Below, one piece after another: positions 35,473-45,107 of a stretch of 64,000 nucleotides of DNA. Each line of letters begins with the position of its first letter. Positions within the stretch are counted from its first letter, which is position 1. The notes under the pieces were generated by a model that saw only the letters and a program-made list of their open reading frames with translations, was not told the origin of the DNA and did no database searches. The stretch is from Sphingobacterium sp. PCS056 (GTDB lineage Bacteria > Bacteroidota > Bacteroidia > Sphingobacteriales > Sphingobacteriaceae). Made by a program: the position numbers and the translations under genes. The stretch is taken from assembly GCF_023273895.1 (NCBI RefSeq), contig NZ_CP096883.1:3286001-3350000 (forward strand). The letters are read 5' to 3'.

Positions 35473-38400
35473 ATGAAAATTTCTGAAATATCTATAAAGC
35501 GGCCGAGTATTATCATAGTCATATTCTTATTATTGACTATTGGTGGTATCGGATCGTATTTGAATTTAGGGTACGAATTAGTTCCTAAATTTGATGTGAA
35601 TGTGATCACAGTACAGACCGTTTATCCAGGTGCTGCACCATCAGAAGTGGAAACTTCTGTGTCAAAAGTAATAGAAGATGCGGTATCATCTTTGGAAAAT
35701 GTGAAAAAGATCGAAACAAAATCGATGGAAAGCGTTTCTGTCGTGATGATTACTTTAAACACTGGGGCAGATGTCAATTTTCTTTTGACTGATGCGCAAC
35801 GTAAGATTAATGCGGTTATTAACGATTTACCCGAAGATGCAAAAACTCCATCTTTGAGTAAGTTCTCTCTAGACGATGTGGCGATTATGAACCTTTCCGT
35901 AACATCCAGTCTTTCAGAAAAAGAATTGTATGATCTATTAGATCAAAAAATTCAACCTGTTTTTGCCCGCATTTTAGGTGTTGCAAAAGTAGATCTAACA
36001 GGGGGAGAAGAACGTGAAATTCAAGTAAGTGCAAATCCTGAAAAATTAGAAGGATATGGATTGACAATAAGTGATGTTCAAAAAATCATAGCATCTTCTA
36101 ATTTAGATTTCCCAACTGGTAGTATCAAGTCTAGAGACAATCAGACAACCATACGCCTCTCAGGTAAATTTACATCCTTAGATCAAATGCGCAATCTTCC
36201 GATAACAACTCCTTCTGGTGTATCAATTCGTTTGAGTGATGTCGCTGATGTGCAAGATGGTATAAAAGATATTGAGAAAATAGCCCGTATCGATCAAAAG
36301 AACACAATTTTGATGCAAGTCTTTAAACAATCTGACGCCAATGCCGTTGCGGTATCTAAACTTGTTAGAGAGACTCTTGGCGTTATTGAAAAAGACTATA
36401 AGGAACAAAATATTAAAATTGACGTAGCGAGTGATTCAACAGAATATACGATTAATGCAGCAAGTAATGTCATGCACGATTTAATGATTGCTGTGGCATT
36501 AGTAGGTTTTATCATGTTATTTTTCTTACATAGTTTACGTGATGCCTTTATCGCTGTTGTGGCCATTCCTCTTTCCTTGATTGCTACTTTTATTGGACTT
36601 TATGTGATGGGATATACCCTTAATTTAATGTCTTTATTAGGCTTGTCATTAGTAGTAGGTATTTTGGTGGATGATGCGATTGTTGTTATTGAAAATATTC
36701 ACCGTCATATGCAGATGGGCAAAAGTAAAATCCGTGCCGCATATGATGGAGCCGCAGAGATTGGCTTTACTGTAACCGCAATTACATTGGTTATTGTAGT
36801 TGTATTTTTACCAATCGCGCTATCATCGGGTTTAGTATCCGATATTCTTCGCCAGTTTTGTGTAACCGTTATATTTGCGACCTTAATATCATTATTGGTA
36901 TCCTTTACAGTGGTACCTTGGTTGTATTCGCGTTTCGGAAAATTATCACATATCAGTAACGCGACTTTCTTTGGTCGAATTTTAGAAAAATTTGAAGCAG
37001 GCTTACAGAAATTGACCCATTGGATTTCTGGAATTTTAGAGTGGTCGTTAAAAAATAGATGGAATAAAGTTGTTACGCTCGTTGTGACGATTGTTATGTT
37101 TGCCGCATCAATTAGTTTATTGGTGATGGGTTATATCGGAACTGATTTCTTTCCAGGTAATGATAAGGGAGAATTTTATCTGCAGCTGGAGCTTAATAAA
37201 GATGCTTCGGTCGAACAGACAAATTTTATGACTCAAAAGGCAGAATCATACTTAGCTGGAAGACCAGAAATTGAACGTGTGATTACTACAGTAGGGCAGG
37301 CCTCCGATGGTATGATGGCAGGTACATCTGGAACAAAATATAAGTCTGAAATGCAAATCTATTTGAAGGATGGTCATAATAAATTGGAGCCTACAAAAGT
37401 GTATGCCGCGAAATTAAAGAGAGAAATGGAAAATCATCTCGTTGGTGCCAAAGTGAAAACAGTTTCTATCGGTATCATGGGAGCTGAGCAAGCCCCATTA
37501 AACTTAACAGTTATAGCCTCATCGCAAAAAGACGCTTTAGAATTTGCTGATAAAGCTGCTGCATTGTTACGCAATGTCTCTGGAGCGACAGAAGTGAAGT
37601 TGACTTCCGAAGATGGTAATCCAGAAATTAATGTGCAGTTGAACCGTGATAAAATGAATGCTTTAGGATTAAATGTTGCTACTGTGGGTGCAACTATGCA
37701 AACGGCATTTTCGGGTAATACGGATACAAAATACCGTGCTGGCGATACCGAGTATGATATTAACATTCGTTATGATGAATCGGGTAGAACGAGTATGGAC
37801 AATGTTAAAAACTTGAAGTTTATAAATGCTAAAGGAGAATCAATCACATTAGAGCAGTTTGCCGATATCGAATATGGTTCAGGACCGACTTTATTAGAAC
37901 GTCGAGATAAGTCACCTTCTGTTTCTGTTCAAGCTCAAGTAGTAGGAAAGCCCGCTGGTACTATTGCAACAGAGTGGGAAACTGAATTTAAAAAACTAAA
38001 ATTGAAACCGGGTGTATCTTTCAAGTGGGGAGGTAACATGGAGAATCAACAAGAAGGATTTGGTACTTTAGGAATAGCATTATTAGCATCTATTATCTTA
38101 GTGTACTTTGTTATGGTAGCCTTATATGATAGTTTTGCAACACCATTTATTGTCTTATTCTCGATTCCATTATCATTCATTGGAGCATTCTTATTGTTAG
38201 CATTGACAAATCAGACTTTAAATATCTTTACGATTTTAGGTATTATTATGTTAATCGGTCTAGTAGCTAAAAATGCCATCATGTTGGTTGATTTTGCCAA
38301 TCATAAAAAAGATGCAGGGTTTACAACCTATGAATCACTAATTGCGGCAAATCATGCTCGTTTACGTCCGATATTAATGACGACAATTGCGATGGTTATC

Positions 38401-38649
38401 GGTATGGTTCCTATTGCTATGGCACAAGGAGACGGTGCTGATATGAACCGGGGTATTGCCATTGTCATTATCGGTGGATTATTATCATCATTATTTTTAA
38501 CGTTGATTATCGTGCCAGTGGTGTATTCAATTTTTGATGGAATTCAAAGAAGATTAGGAAACCATGAGAAAATAGATTATGAAGCAGAGATGGTCGCTGA
38601 TTACATTCCTAGTGACGATTATGTAGATGAAATGTCTACGAAGCACTAG
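35473..38649 (+). CDS. RND-family efflux transporter (HAE1/AcrB-like)
   Basis: A 1058-residue inner-membrane proton antiporter. Start MKISEISIKRPSIIIVIFLL is typical. Twelve helices occur in two halves, each followed by a large periplasmic domain. The proton-relay Asp pair D400-D401 lies in VVGILVDDAIVVIENIHRHM (helix 4), and the second-half GLVAKNAIMLVDFA contains the matching segment. This is the HAE1 multidrug group rather than the heavy-metal (CusA) type, as no Met-rich sites are seen. It ends the tetR-tolC-mfp-rnd operon and is followed by a 44-bp palindrome. Confidence 0.94.
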   Translation: MKISEISIKRPSIIIVIFLLLTIGGIGSYLNLGYELVPKFDVNVITVQTVYPGAAPSEVETSVSKVIEDAVSSLENVKKIETKSMESVSVVMITLNTGADVNFLLTDAQRKINAVINDLPEDAKTPSLSKFSLDDVAIMNLSVTSSLSEKELYDLLDQKIQPVFARILGVAKVDLTGGEEREIQVSANPEKLEGYGLTISDVQKIIASSNLDFPTGSIKSRDNQTTIRLSGKFTSLDQMRNLPITTPSGVSIRLSDVADVQDGIKDIEKIARIDQKNTILMQVFKQSDANAVAVSKLVRETLGVIEKDYKEQNIKIDVASDSTEYTINAASNVMHDLMIAVALVGFIMLFFLHSLRDAFIAVVAIPLSLIATFIGLYVMGYTLNLMSLLGLSLVVGILVDDAIVVIENIHRHMQMGKSKIRAAYDGAAEIGFTVTAITLVIVVVFLPIALSSGLVSDILRQFCVTVIFATLISLLVSFTVVPWLYSRFGKLSHISNATFFGRILEKFEAGLQKLTHWISGILEWSLKNRWNKVVTLVVTIVMFAASISLLVMGYIGTDFFPGNDKGEFYLQLELNKDASVEQTNFMTQKAESYLAGRPEIERVITTVGQASDGMMAGTSGTKYKSEMQIYLKDGHNKLEPTKVYAAKLKREMENHLVGAKVKTVSIGIMGAEQAPLNLTVIASSQKDALEFADKAAALLRNVSGATEVKLTSEDGNPEINVQLNRDKMNALGLNVATVGATMQTAFSGNTDTKYRAGDTEYDINIRYDESGRTSMDNVKNLKFINAKGESITLEQFADIEYGSGPTLLERRDKSPSVSVQAQVVGKPAGTIATEWETEFKKLKLKPGVSFKWGGNMENQQEGFGTLGIALLASIILVYFVMVALYDSFATPFIVLFSIPLSFIGAFLLLALTNQTLNIFTILGIIMLIGLVAKNAIMLVDFANHKKDAGFTTYESLIAANHARLRPILMTTIAMVIGMVPIAMAQGDGADMNRGIAIVIIGGLLSSLFLTLIIVPVVYSIFDGIQRRLGNHEKIDYEAEMVADYIPSDDYVDEMSTKH

Positions 38650-38664
38650 TTATAAATAACTTTC

Positions 38665-38708
38665 ATTAAAATGGAAAGGCCCTGCATGCAGGGCCTTTCC
38701 ATTTTAAT
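38665..38708. terminator. 44-bp perfect palindrome after the RND gene
   Basis: The sequence from 38665 to 38708 is an exact palindrome with no loop, centred on GCATGC between 38686 and 38687; each 22-bp arm contains GGAAAGGCCCTGCA. It lies 15 bp after the RND stop codon. It probably acts as a rho-independent terminator, but the T run is short. Confidence 0.75.
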
Positions 38709-38780
38709 ATTATTCACATTCCATTAATGTTAAATTTTCATAAAATTATTTGAAACAATCGATTGCATGAAAAATAATGC

Positions 38781-38788
38781 TAATTTTG
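38781..38788 (+). promoter_or_regulatory. Putative -7 element of glmS
   Basis: TAATTTTG matches TAnnTTTG, 36 bp before the glmS ATG. A TTG at 38763-38765 gives a spacer of only 15 bp, so the -33 element is weak. Confidence 0.4.
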
Positions 38789-38824
38789 AACCAATCATTT
38801 TAATATTAACTTAAATAATAAATT

Positions 38825-40666
38825 ATGTGTGGAATAGTTGGTTATACAGGTCCTCGTCAAGCATTTTCAATCGTTCTTGACGGACTTAAAAGGCTTGAAT
38901 ATCGTGGGTACGATAGTGCTGGAATAGCAATCGTGCAACAAAATAAACTTCATGTTTTTAAAAAAGCAGGAAAGGTAGCAAACTTAGAAGCCGTTGTAGC
39001 CGACCATGATGTGAGTTCACATACAGCTATTGGACATACCAGATGGGCTACGCATGGAGAACCTTCGGATAAGAATGCTCACCCACATTACACTCCAGAT
39101 GGCCAAATAGCCATGATTCACAATGGTATCATAGAAAATTATCAAACCATTAAAAATGAATTGTTAAGTAAGGGATACGAATTTAAAAGTGATACGGATA
39201 CTGAGGTGTTATTATATTTTATTGCTGAAATAAAGAAAAATAATGCATGTAGCTTAGAAGAAGCTGTCCGAATTGCTTTAAAGCGAGTTGTAGGAGCATA
39301 CGTCATCTTATTGATAGAACCTGAACATCCTGAAACGATTATAGCAGCAAGAAAGGGAAGCCCATTGGTAATTGGTATTGGAAAAGGTGAGCATTTTCTT
39401 GGTTCTGACGCTTCACCAATGTTAGCATATACCAATGAAGTTGTTTATATCAATGATTATGAGTTGGCAATTGTGAAACCTGATGAGCTTATACTTAAAA
39501 ATATAGGAAATGAGCGTGTCACACCATATGTACAAAAATTAGATTTGGAGTTAGCGGCTATTGAAAAAGGAGGATACGATCACTTTATGCTAAAGGAGAT
39601 CATGGAACAACCTCAAGCTATTTTTGATTCTATGCGTGGTCGATTAGATTTAGATAAATTGACGATTACATTAAGTGGTATTGAACAGTATGCAGAACAA
39701 ATATGTAAAGCTAACCGTATAGTCATTGTTTCTTGTGGTACAAGCTGGCATGCTGGTTTAGTCGCTGAATATTTAATTGAAGAACTTTGCAGAATCAATG
39801 TTGAAGTGGAGTATGCTTCAGAGTTTCGTTATAGAAATCCAATAATTAACGAAGGGGATGTTATTTTAGCCATATCACAAAGTGGTGAAACTGCAGATAC
39901 ATTAGTCGCTTTGGAAAATGCAAAAAGTAAAGGGGCAATTATCTTAGGTGTAGTCAATGTAGTGGGATCATCTATCGCTCGATTATCTCATGCAGGTGCT
40001 TATACACATGCGGGACCTGAAATAGGAGTTGCAAGTACCAAAGCGTTTACAGCACAGTTGACAGTTTTAGAGTTAATCGCTCTTAAAATAGCACATATCA
40101 AAAAGTCTATTGACGACGATCAGTATGCACATCTTTTAAATGAATTAAATGCTGTTCCTGATAAAGTACAAGCGATTTTAGATAGCCAAATTCCAAAGAT
40201 TAGAGAAATAGCTCGCAAATATAAAGATGCTCGTGATTTTCTATACTTAGGAAGAGGCTATAATTTTCCGATAGCTTTGGAAGGTGCTTTAAAATTAAAA
40301 GAGATTACGTATATCCATGCCGAGGGATATCCTGCTGCTGAAATGAAACATGGACCTATTGCATTGGTAGACGAAAATTTGCCTGTTGTTTTTGTTGCAA
40401 CTAAGGATCGCTATCATGAAAAAATTGTCAGCAATATCCAAGAAGTAAAGGCAAGAAAAGGACATGTGATTGCTGTTATTACAGAAGGAGATGAAGTGTC
40501 TAAACAATTAGCGGAAGATTATATCGAAATTCCTGAAGCCGATGAGATTGTAGCACCTATACTGTCTGTGATTCCTTTACAATTACTTTCTTATTATATT
40601 GGAGTAGAACGAAATCAAGATGTAGATAAGCCTAGAAATTTGGCGAAATCAGTGACCGTTGAATAA
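38825..40666 (+). CDS. glmS: Glutamine-fructose-6-phosphate aminotransferase
   Basis: A 613-residue enzyme making glucosamine 6-phosphate for cell-wall and LPS precursors. The N-terminal glutamine amidotransferase starts MCGIVGYTG, so Cys becomes the nucleophile after Met removal; residues GHTRWATHG and HNGIIENY complete it. The two SIS domains follow (IVSCGTSWHAG and SQSGETADT; LGRGYNFPIALEGALKLKEITYIHAEGY), ending in PRNLAKSVTVE. The product starts the hexosamine pathway. A DUF4954 gene lies 5 bp downstream. No glmS ribozyme-like leader is present; regulation is probably at the promoter. Confidence 0.97.
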   Translation: MCGIVGYTGPRQAFSIVLDGLKRLEYRGYDSAGIAIVQQNKLHVFKKAGKVANLEAVVADHDVSSHTAIGHTRWATHGEPSDKNAHPHYTPDGQIAMIHNGIIENYQTIKNELLSKGYEFKSDTDTEVLLYFIAEIKKNNACSLEEAVRIALKRVVGAYVILLIEPEHPETIIAARKGSPLVIGIGKGEHFLGSDASPMLAYTNEVVYINDYELAIVKPDELILKNIGNERVTPYVQKLDLELAAIEKGGYDHFMLKEIMEQPQAIFDSMRGRLDLDKLTITLSGIEQYAEQICKANRIVIVSCGTSWHAGLVAEYLIEELCRINVEVEYASEFRYRNPIINEGDVILAISQSGETADTLVALENAKSKGAIILGVVNVVGSSIARLSHAGAYTHAGPEIGVASTKAFTAQLTVLELIALKIAHIKKSIDDDQYAHLLNELNAVPDKVQAILDSQIPKIREIARKYKDARDFLYLGRGYNFPIALEGALKLKEITYIHAEGYPAAEMKHGPIALVDENLPVVFVATKDRYHEKIVSNIQEVKARKGHVIAVITEGDEVSKQLAEDYIEIPEADEIVAPILSVIPLQLLSYYIGVERNQDVDKPRNLAKSVTVE

Positions 40667-40671
40667 AAAAT

Positions 40672-42858
40672 ATGAGTCAAATAAAAAAAGGTAATATTGT
40701 TCGCCTAGGTTTTGATTTCATTCCCCCAGCTTTTATTCCTAAAGGAAAGGATGAAAATCATCAGCGGTTTGAGCAAAATGCGAGATCTGATTATAGAAGC
40801 TTAACATTAGAAGAGATTGTTGTTTTAATCGAAAATGGCAACAGAGCGGATAGTTGGGAACATATATTGGTCTGTGATCCATTTATACCCCATCAGATTA
40901 GGCATAATAATTTCTTTGGATTAGTTCGTATCGGTGCTATGGAGCCGATTTATTTGGAATATCGCAATTTAAAGTTAGAGTCAGGAATATACAATAGTAC
41001 GATCGTGAGTTGTGATATAGGTGATGCCGTAGCTATCCACCATGTCCGATATATGTCACACTTTATCATTGGAAATGATGTTATTTTAAGTAACATCAGT
41101 GAGATGGAGACTAGCAGTACAGCAAAGTTTGGAAATGGTATTTTGAGAGAAGGAGAGTCTGAAGACCTAAGAATTGCACTGGAATTATGCAATGAAAATG
41201 GTGTGAGATCTATTTTGCCCTTTGACGGTATGCAGGCAGCTGATGCTTATCTTTGGACGCGTAATAGGCAAGATTTGCAATTGCAAAATAGATTTAAAGA
41301 AATTACAGAAAAAAGATTTTCAAAAACAAGAGGTTCCTATAGTGTCATTGGTGACAGATGTATCATTAAAAATTCACAGAATATAAAAAATGTGAATATA
41401 GGTTCCGATGCCTATATTAAGGGTATTAATAAACTGAAAAATGTTACCATTAATTCTTCTCCCGACGCCTTTACTCAAATAGGAGAAGGTTGTGAGCTGG
41501 TTAATGGTATTGTCGGTTATGGTTGTCGTATTTTTTACGGAGTTAAAGCTGTACGTTTTATTTTGTCATCTTTTTCACAATTGAAATATGGTGCAAGACT
41601 TATTAATTCATTTTTGGGAGATAATTCCACCATTTCATGCTGTGAAGTGCTTAATTCTTTAATTTTTCCCGCACATGAGCAGCACCACAATAATTCCTTC
41701 CTATGTGCAGCTGTGGTTATGGGGCAAAGTAATATGGCTGCAGGGGCAACAGTTGGATCAAATCATAATTCACGAGCAGCCGATGGAGAAATTATAGCAG
41801 GAAGAGGATTTTGGCCAGGCTTATGTGTCAGTTTAAAACATAATTCAAGATTTGCGTCCTATACACTTTTAGTTAAAGGAGATTTCCCCCATGAATTAGA
41901 TATTCAGATTCCTTTTTCTTTAATCAATAATGATGTTAAAAATGACAAATTGATCATCATTCCAGGTTATTGGTTTATGTATAATATGTATGCGCTAATC
42001 CGCAATGGTAATAAATACGAGAGTAGAGATAAGCGCTTGTTGAAAAATCAATATCTGGAGTATGATATACTTGCTCCTGATACGGTGAATGAATTGTTTA
42101 ATTCGTTACGTATAATAGAATTTGCTGTCGGCTCACATCATAATGCGAGATTGAGTGATGTAACTCATGAACAAATTCTTATTGACGGTAAGGCAAGATT
42201 AACTGGTGATAGTCATGAAATACCATCATCAATTGAGGTAAGTGGATTTGAGCATTCAAAGCGAAAAGTAGAGCTAGTGAAGGTCGGACAGGCCTATTCG
42301 CTTTTTAAACGTTTTATTCAATATTATGGATCCATTCATATCATTGAATTTCTCAAGAATAATTCTTTCGAACAATTAAAAGTTAAAATGAAAGATAGTC
42401 AACGTTTGGAGTGGGAAAATATTGGAGGGCAATTGATCGAAAAAGATGCCATTGAACAGTTGATGTCCGAAATCAAATCAGGTAAAATTGATGAGTGGGA
42501 AGATGTCCATAAATATTATCATGACTTGAGTAAATCTTATTTAGAATCCAAAAGATCACATGCTTTTGCTTCTATATTGGAAATAACTGGTGAAACTTGG
42601 GAAACAATAACTATTGAAACGTTAAAAAGCTGGTTACACGAAGCAATTTTACATCGCACTTGGATGGTCAATGAAATATTTGCAAGTAGAGCAAAAGATT
42701 ATGTCAATCCATTTCGGAATATGGTCTATAATAGTGATGAGGAAAGGGATATAGTGGTAGGTAAGTTAGACGAGAATAGCTTTATTTTGCAGCAACGTGA
42801 AGAACTTGAAGTTTTCGAAAATGGTGTACAAGATCTCCTGATTAGCTTGTCCATGTAG
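40672..42858 (+). CDS. DUF4954 protein with left-handed beta-helix
   Basis: A 728-residue protein of the DUF4954 family, found in Bacteroidota and relatives, with no established function. Residues about 90-420 show hexapeptide-like repeats of a left-handed beta-helix (INSFLGDNSTISCCEVLNSLIFPAHEQHHNNSFLCAAVV), a fold typical of sugar-nucleotide acyl- and uridylyltransferases. Residues about 540-700 are helical (EKDAIEQLMSEIKSGKIDEW). It starts 5 bp after glmS and is clearly cotranscribed, so a role in amino-sugar or sugar-nucleotide metabolism or its control is likely. There is no signal peptide, so it is cytoplasmic. Confidence 0.82.
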   Translation: MSQIKKGNIVRLGFDFIPPAFIPKGKDENHQRFEQNARSDYRSLTLEEIVVLIENGNRADSWEHILVCDPFIPHQIRHNNFFGLVRIGAMEPIYLEYRNLKLESGIYNSTIVSCDIGDAVAIHHVRYMSHFIIGNDVILSNISEMETSSTAKFGNGILREGESEDLRIALELCNENGVRSILPFDGMQAADAYLWTRNRQDLQLQNRFKEITEKRFSKTRGSYSVIGDRCIIKNSQNIKNVNIGSDAYIKGINKLKNVTINSSPDAFTQIGEGCELVNGIVGYGCRIFYGVKAVRFILSSFSQLKYGARLINSFLGDNSTISCCEVLNSLIFPAHEQHHNNSFLCAAVVMGQSNMAAGATVGSNHNSRAADGEIIAGRGFWPGLCVSLKHNSRFASYTLLVKGDFPHELDIQIPFSLINNDVKNDKLIIIPGYWFMYNMYALIRNGNKYESRDKRLLKNQYLEYDILAPDTVNELFNSLRIIEFAVGSHHNARLSDVTHEQILIDGKARLTGDSHEIPSSIEVSGFEHSKRKVELVKVGQAYSLFKRFIQYYGSIHIIEFLKNNSFEQLKVKMKDSQRLEWENIGGQLIEKDAIEQLMSEIKSGKIDEWEDVHKYYHDLSKSYLESKRSHAFASILEITGETWETITIETLKSWLHEAILHRTWMVNEIFASRAKDYVNPFRNMVYNSDEERDIVVGKLDENSFILQQREELEVFENGVQDLLISLSM

Positions 42859-43028
42859 TTGATAAGTTTGATAATAATTACATATAAGGTTAATTTAAAA
42901 AAGATGAATCATTCGTTTTTTTTATCTTGATGGTTATATATACTTATATATAGGCATTATATTTAAATCGTCAGATGGATTGAATTTAAGCTATAGCTAA
43001 TGGGTTCTTCTAGTTTTTACGAAAACCT

Positions 43029-43077
43029 TAAATAATAAAACGATATTTAATAACTTTAAATATCGTTTTATTATTTA
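43029..43077. repeat. Perfect 22-bp inverted repeat abutting a -7 box
   Basis: The left arm (43029-43050) and right arm (43056-43077) are exact reverse complements over 22 bp, loop TAACT; the stem core is AAAACGATATTTAA. It is too AT-rich and lacks a downstream T run to be a convincing terminator. It ends inside the -7 element of the next gene and occupies its -33 region. Confidence 0.6.
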
Positions 43078-43083
43078 TATTTG
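43076..43083 (+). promoter_or_regulatory. -7 element of the DUF3857 gene pair
   Basis: TATATTTG, an exact TAnnTTTG match, about 20 bp before the ATG at 43104. The -33 region is occupied by the 22-bp inverted repeat. Confidence 0.55.
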
Positions 43084-43103
43084 CCTAGCCAATTCTTAAT
43101 AAA

Positions 43104-45107
43104 ATGCCATATAAGAAATTATTATTACCTCTTGTGATGTTATTGATCACGACGGTTCATTGTGTTCAAGCACAAAAAAATCAAAAACTTGAATATAAAT
43201 TTGGGAAAATTCTACCACAAGATTTTTTGATTAATGCATCAGGAATAGATTCAGCAGCATCAGCAATTAAATTATTTGATATCGGAAATTGTTATTTTGA
43301 GATAAGTCCTATATCTAAATCATTTGTTTATGTTTATGAAAGGCACATCCGTTATAAAATCTTAAACAAAAATGGTTATAATTATGCAAATTACTCTATT
43401 GGTCTTCATAAAAGCAATAGTGAATCCAAAGAGGTTTTAGAATTTATGAGTGCAGCTACCTATAATATGGTAGATGGTGTCATGACAACGAGTAAAATTG
43501 ATAAAGATTCAAAATTTACGGAAGAAGTCAATAAGAATACTGTTTTTAAGAAATTTACACTACCTAATGTAAAAGAAGGATCTATTATTGAATATAAATA
43601 TAAGATCAAATCTGATTTTATATTTAATTTGCCCGGTTGGAGCTTTCAAAGTGAAATACCAACATTATGGTCCGAATACACAGTCACTATTCCAGAGTAT
43701 TTTGATTATAAATTTAATAGAAGTGGTTATTATGATATCGCTCACCCTGTCCATGAAAAGGTCAATGCAAGTTATGTCACCAATGTTCAATCTTCAGCTA
43801 CTCGGGATCGTTATGTTGCACAAGACATGCCTGCACTAAAAGATGAGCCCTTTATATCTAATTTAGATGATTACAGACCATCAATTGATTTTGAACTTCG
43901 ATCAACGAATTTTCCTGGTCAATTTTTTAATGACTATACAGGATCATGGCCGAAGATTGTTCATGCTATTCTTGATGATGATAATTTCGGTGGATATTTA
44001 AATAAGGGTAATTACGCAAAAAATAATTTAAAGACTATTCTATCTTTAGAAAATGATTCTCTGAAAAACGCAAAGAGAATTTATAAATATATTAAGGATA
44101 ACCTAAAGTGGAATCAAAACTATCATTATTATAGTACCGAAACAAATCCTAAAGCCATATTTGAGAAAAAAACAGGTAATTCAGCCGATCTAAATCTAGC
44201 ATTAATCAATTTTCTAAGAGAGGCTAAGTTTAATGCTTATCCTGTATTAATCAGTACGCGCTCAAATGGTAAACATCCTGGTTATCCAGTGATCAGTAAA
44301 TTTGATAATGTTATAGCAGCAGTAGAGATTGGAGGAAATGTCTACTTTCTTGATGCTACAGTTAAAGATATGCCATTTGGAATGATTCATTATGAAAATT
44401 TGAATCACGAAGGATTTCTTATCAATGTTAATGATAAAAGTGGGGGATGGATTAGTACCGAAACAAGCTTTGGAGATGAAAGTATGCATGTCTATCAGTT
44501 AACATTAGATAAGGAAAACAAACTTAAAGGAACGCTAACAAATTATTTCAATGGATACGCTGGTTTAACAGCAAGAAATGCCTATAGAAATGCCATTAAT
44601 GAAGAAGATTATTTGAAAAACTTGAAAAAGAGTAAAAATGGACTAGAACTCCATAATTTCAAAATTTTAAATCTCGATAGTTTAGATGAGCGGTTTATTG
44701 AATCTATGGATGTGGAAATAGAGGATCATGTAGAAGAGGCTGGAAATCTAGTCTATTTTAGTCCATTGCTTTATGAGCAAACCAAGGAAAATCTTTTGAA
44801 ACATGAAGAACGAATTTTTCCTGTGGATTTTGCTCACCCTATTATGGAAAATTGCCGTGTTGTAATTATGATCCCAGATGATTATGAAATTGATAAACTT
44901 CCGAAAGGAGGAATTTTTAAACTTCCCGAGAATGTAGGATCATTTACCATATCTTATCAGACAGAAGGAAAGGCGTTATTGATTAAGAGTATTGTCAACA
45001 TTAATAAATCAACCTACAGTCCAGAAGAGTATTTCGATTTGAAAGAATTATTTGCAGCTATTGTTGAAAAACAAGCTGAGAAAATTGTGTTAAAGAAAAA
45101 AATATGA
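43104..45107 (+). CDS. DUF3857/transglutaminase-like exported protein, catalytic residues lost
   Basis: A 667-residue exported protein. Signal peptide (LLLPLVMLLITTVHCVQAQ), then DUF3857 (about residues 60-260) and a transglutaminase-like domain (about 300-430). The position of the catalytic Cys in G-D-C-K-D is Ser360 in GNSADLNLAL, and the His position reads SKFDNVIAAVEI; only the Asp of YFLDAT remains. It is therefore probably non-enzymatic. It is 5' of a second family member, whose ATG overlaps its TGA by 4 bp, so the pair is translationally coupled. Function and partners are unknown; an envelope location is inferred. Confidence 0.83.
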   Translation: MPYKKLLLPLVMLLITTVHCVQAQKNQKLEYKFGKILPQDFLINASGIDSAASAIKLFDIGNCYFEISPISKSFVYVYERHIRYKILNKNGYNYANYSIGLHKSNSESKEVLEFMSAATYNMVDGVMTTSKIDKDSKFTEEVNKNTVFKKFTLPNVKEGSIIEYKYKIKSDFIFNLPGWSFQSEIPTLWSEYTVTIPEYFDYKFNRSGYYDIAHPVHEKVNASYVTNVQSSATRDRYVAQDMPALKDEPFISNLDDYRPSIDFELRSTNFPGQFFNDYTGSWPKIVHAILDDDNFGGYLNKGNYAKNNLKTILSLENDSLKNAKRIYKYIKDNLKWNQNYHYYSTETNPKAIFEKKTGNSADLNLALINFLREAKFNAYPVLISTRSNGKHPGYPVISKFDNVIAAVEIGGNVYFLDATVKDMPFGMIHYENLNHEGFLINVNDKSGGWISTETSFGDESMHVYQLTLDKENKLKGTLTNYFNGYAGLTARNAYRNAINEEDYLKNLKKSKNGLELHNFKILNLDSLDERFIESMDVEIEDHVEEAGNLVYFSPLLYEQTKENLLKHEERIFPVDFAHPIMENCRVVIMIPDDYEIDKLPKGGIFKLPENVGSFTISYQTEGKALLIKSIVNINKSTYSPEEYFDLKELFAAIVEKQAEKIVLKKKI

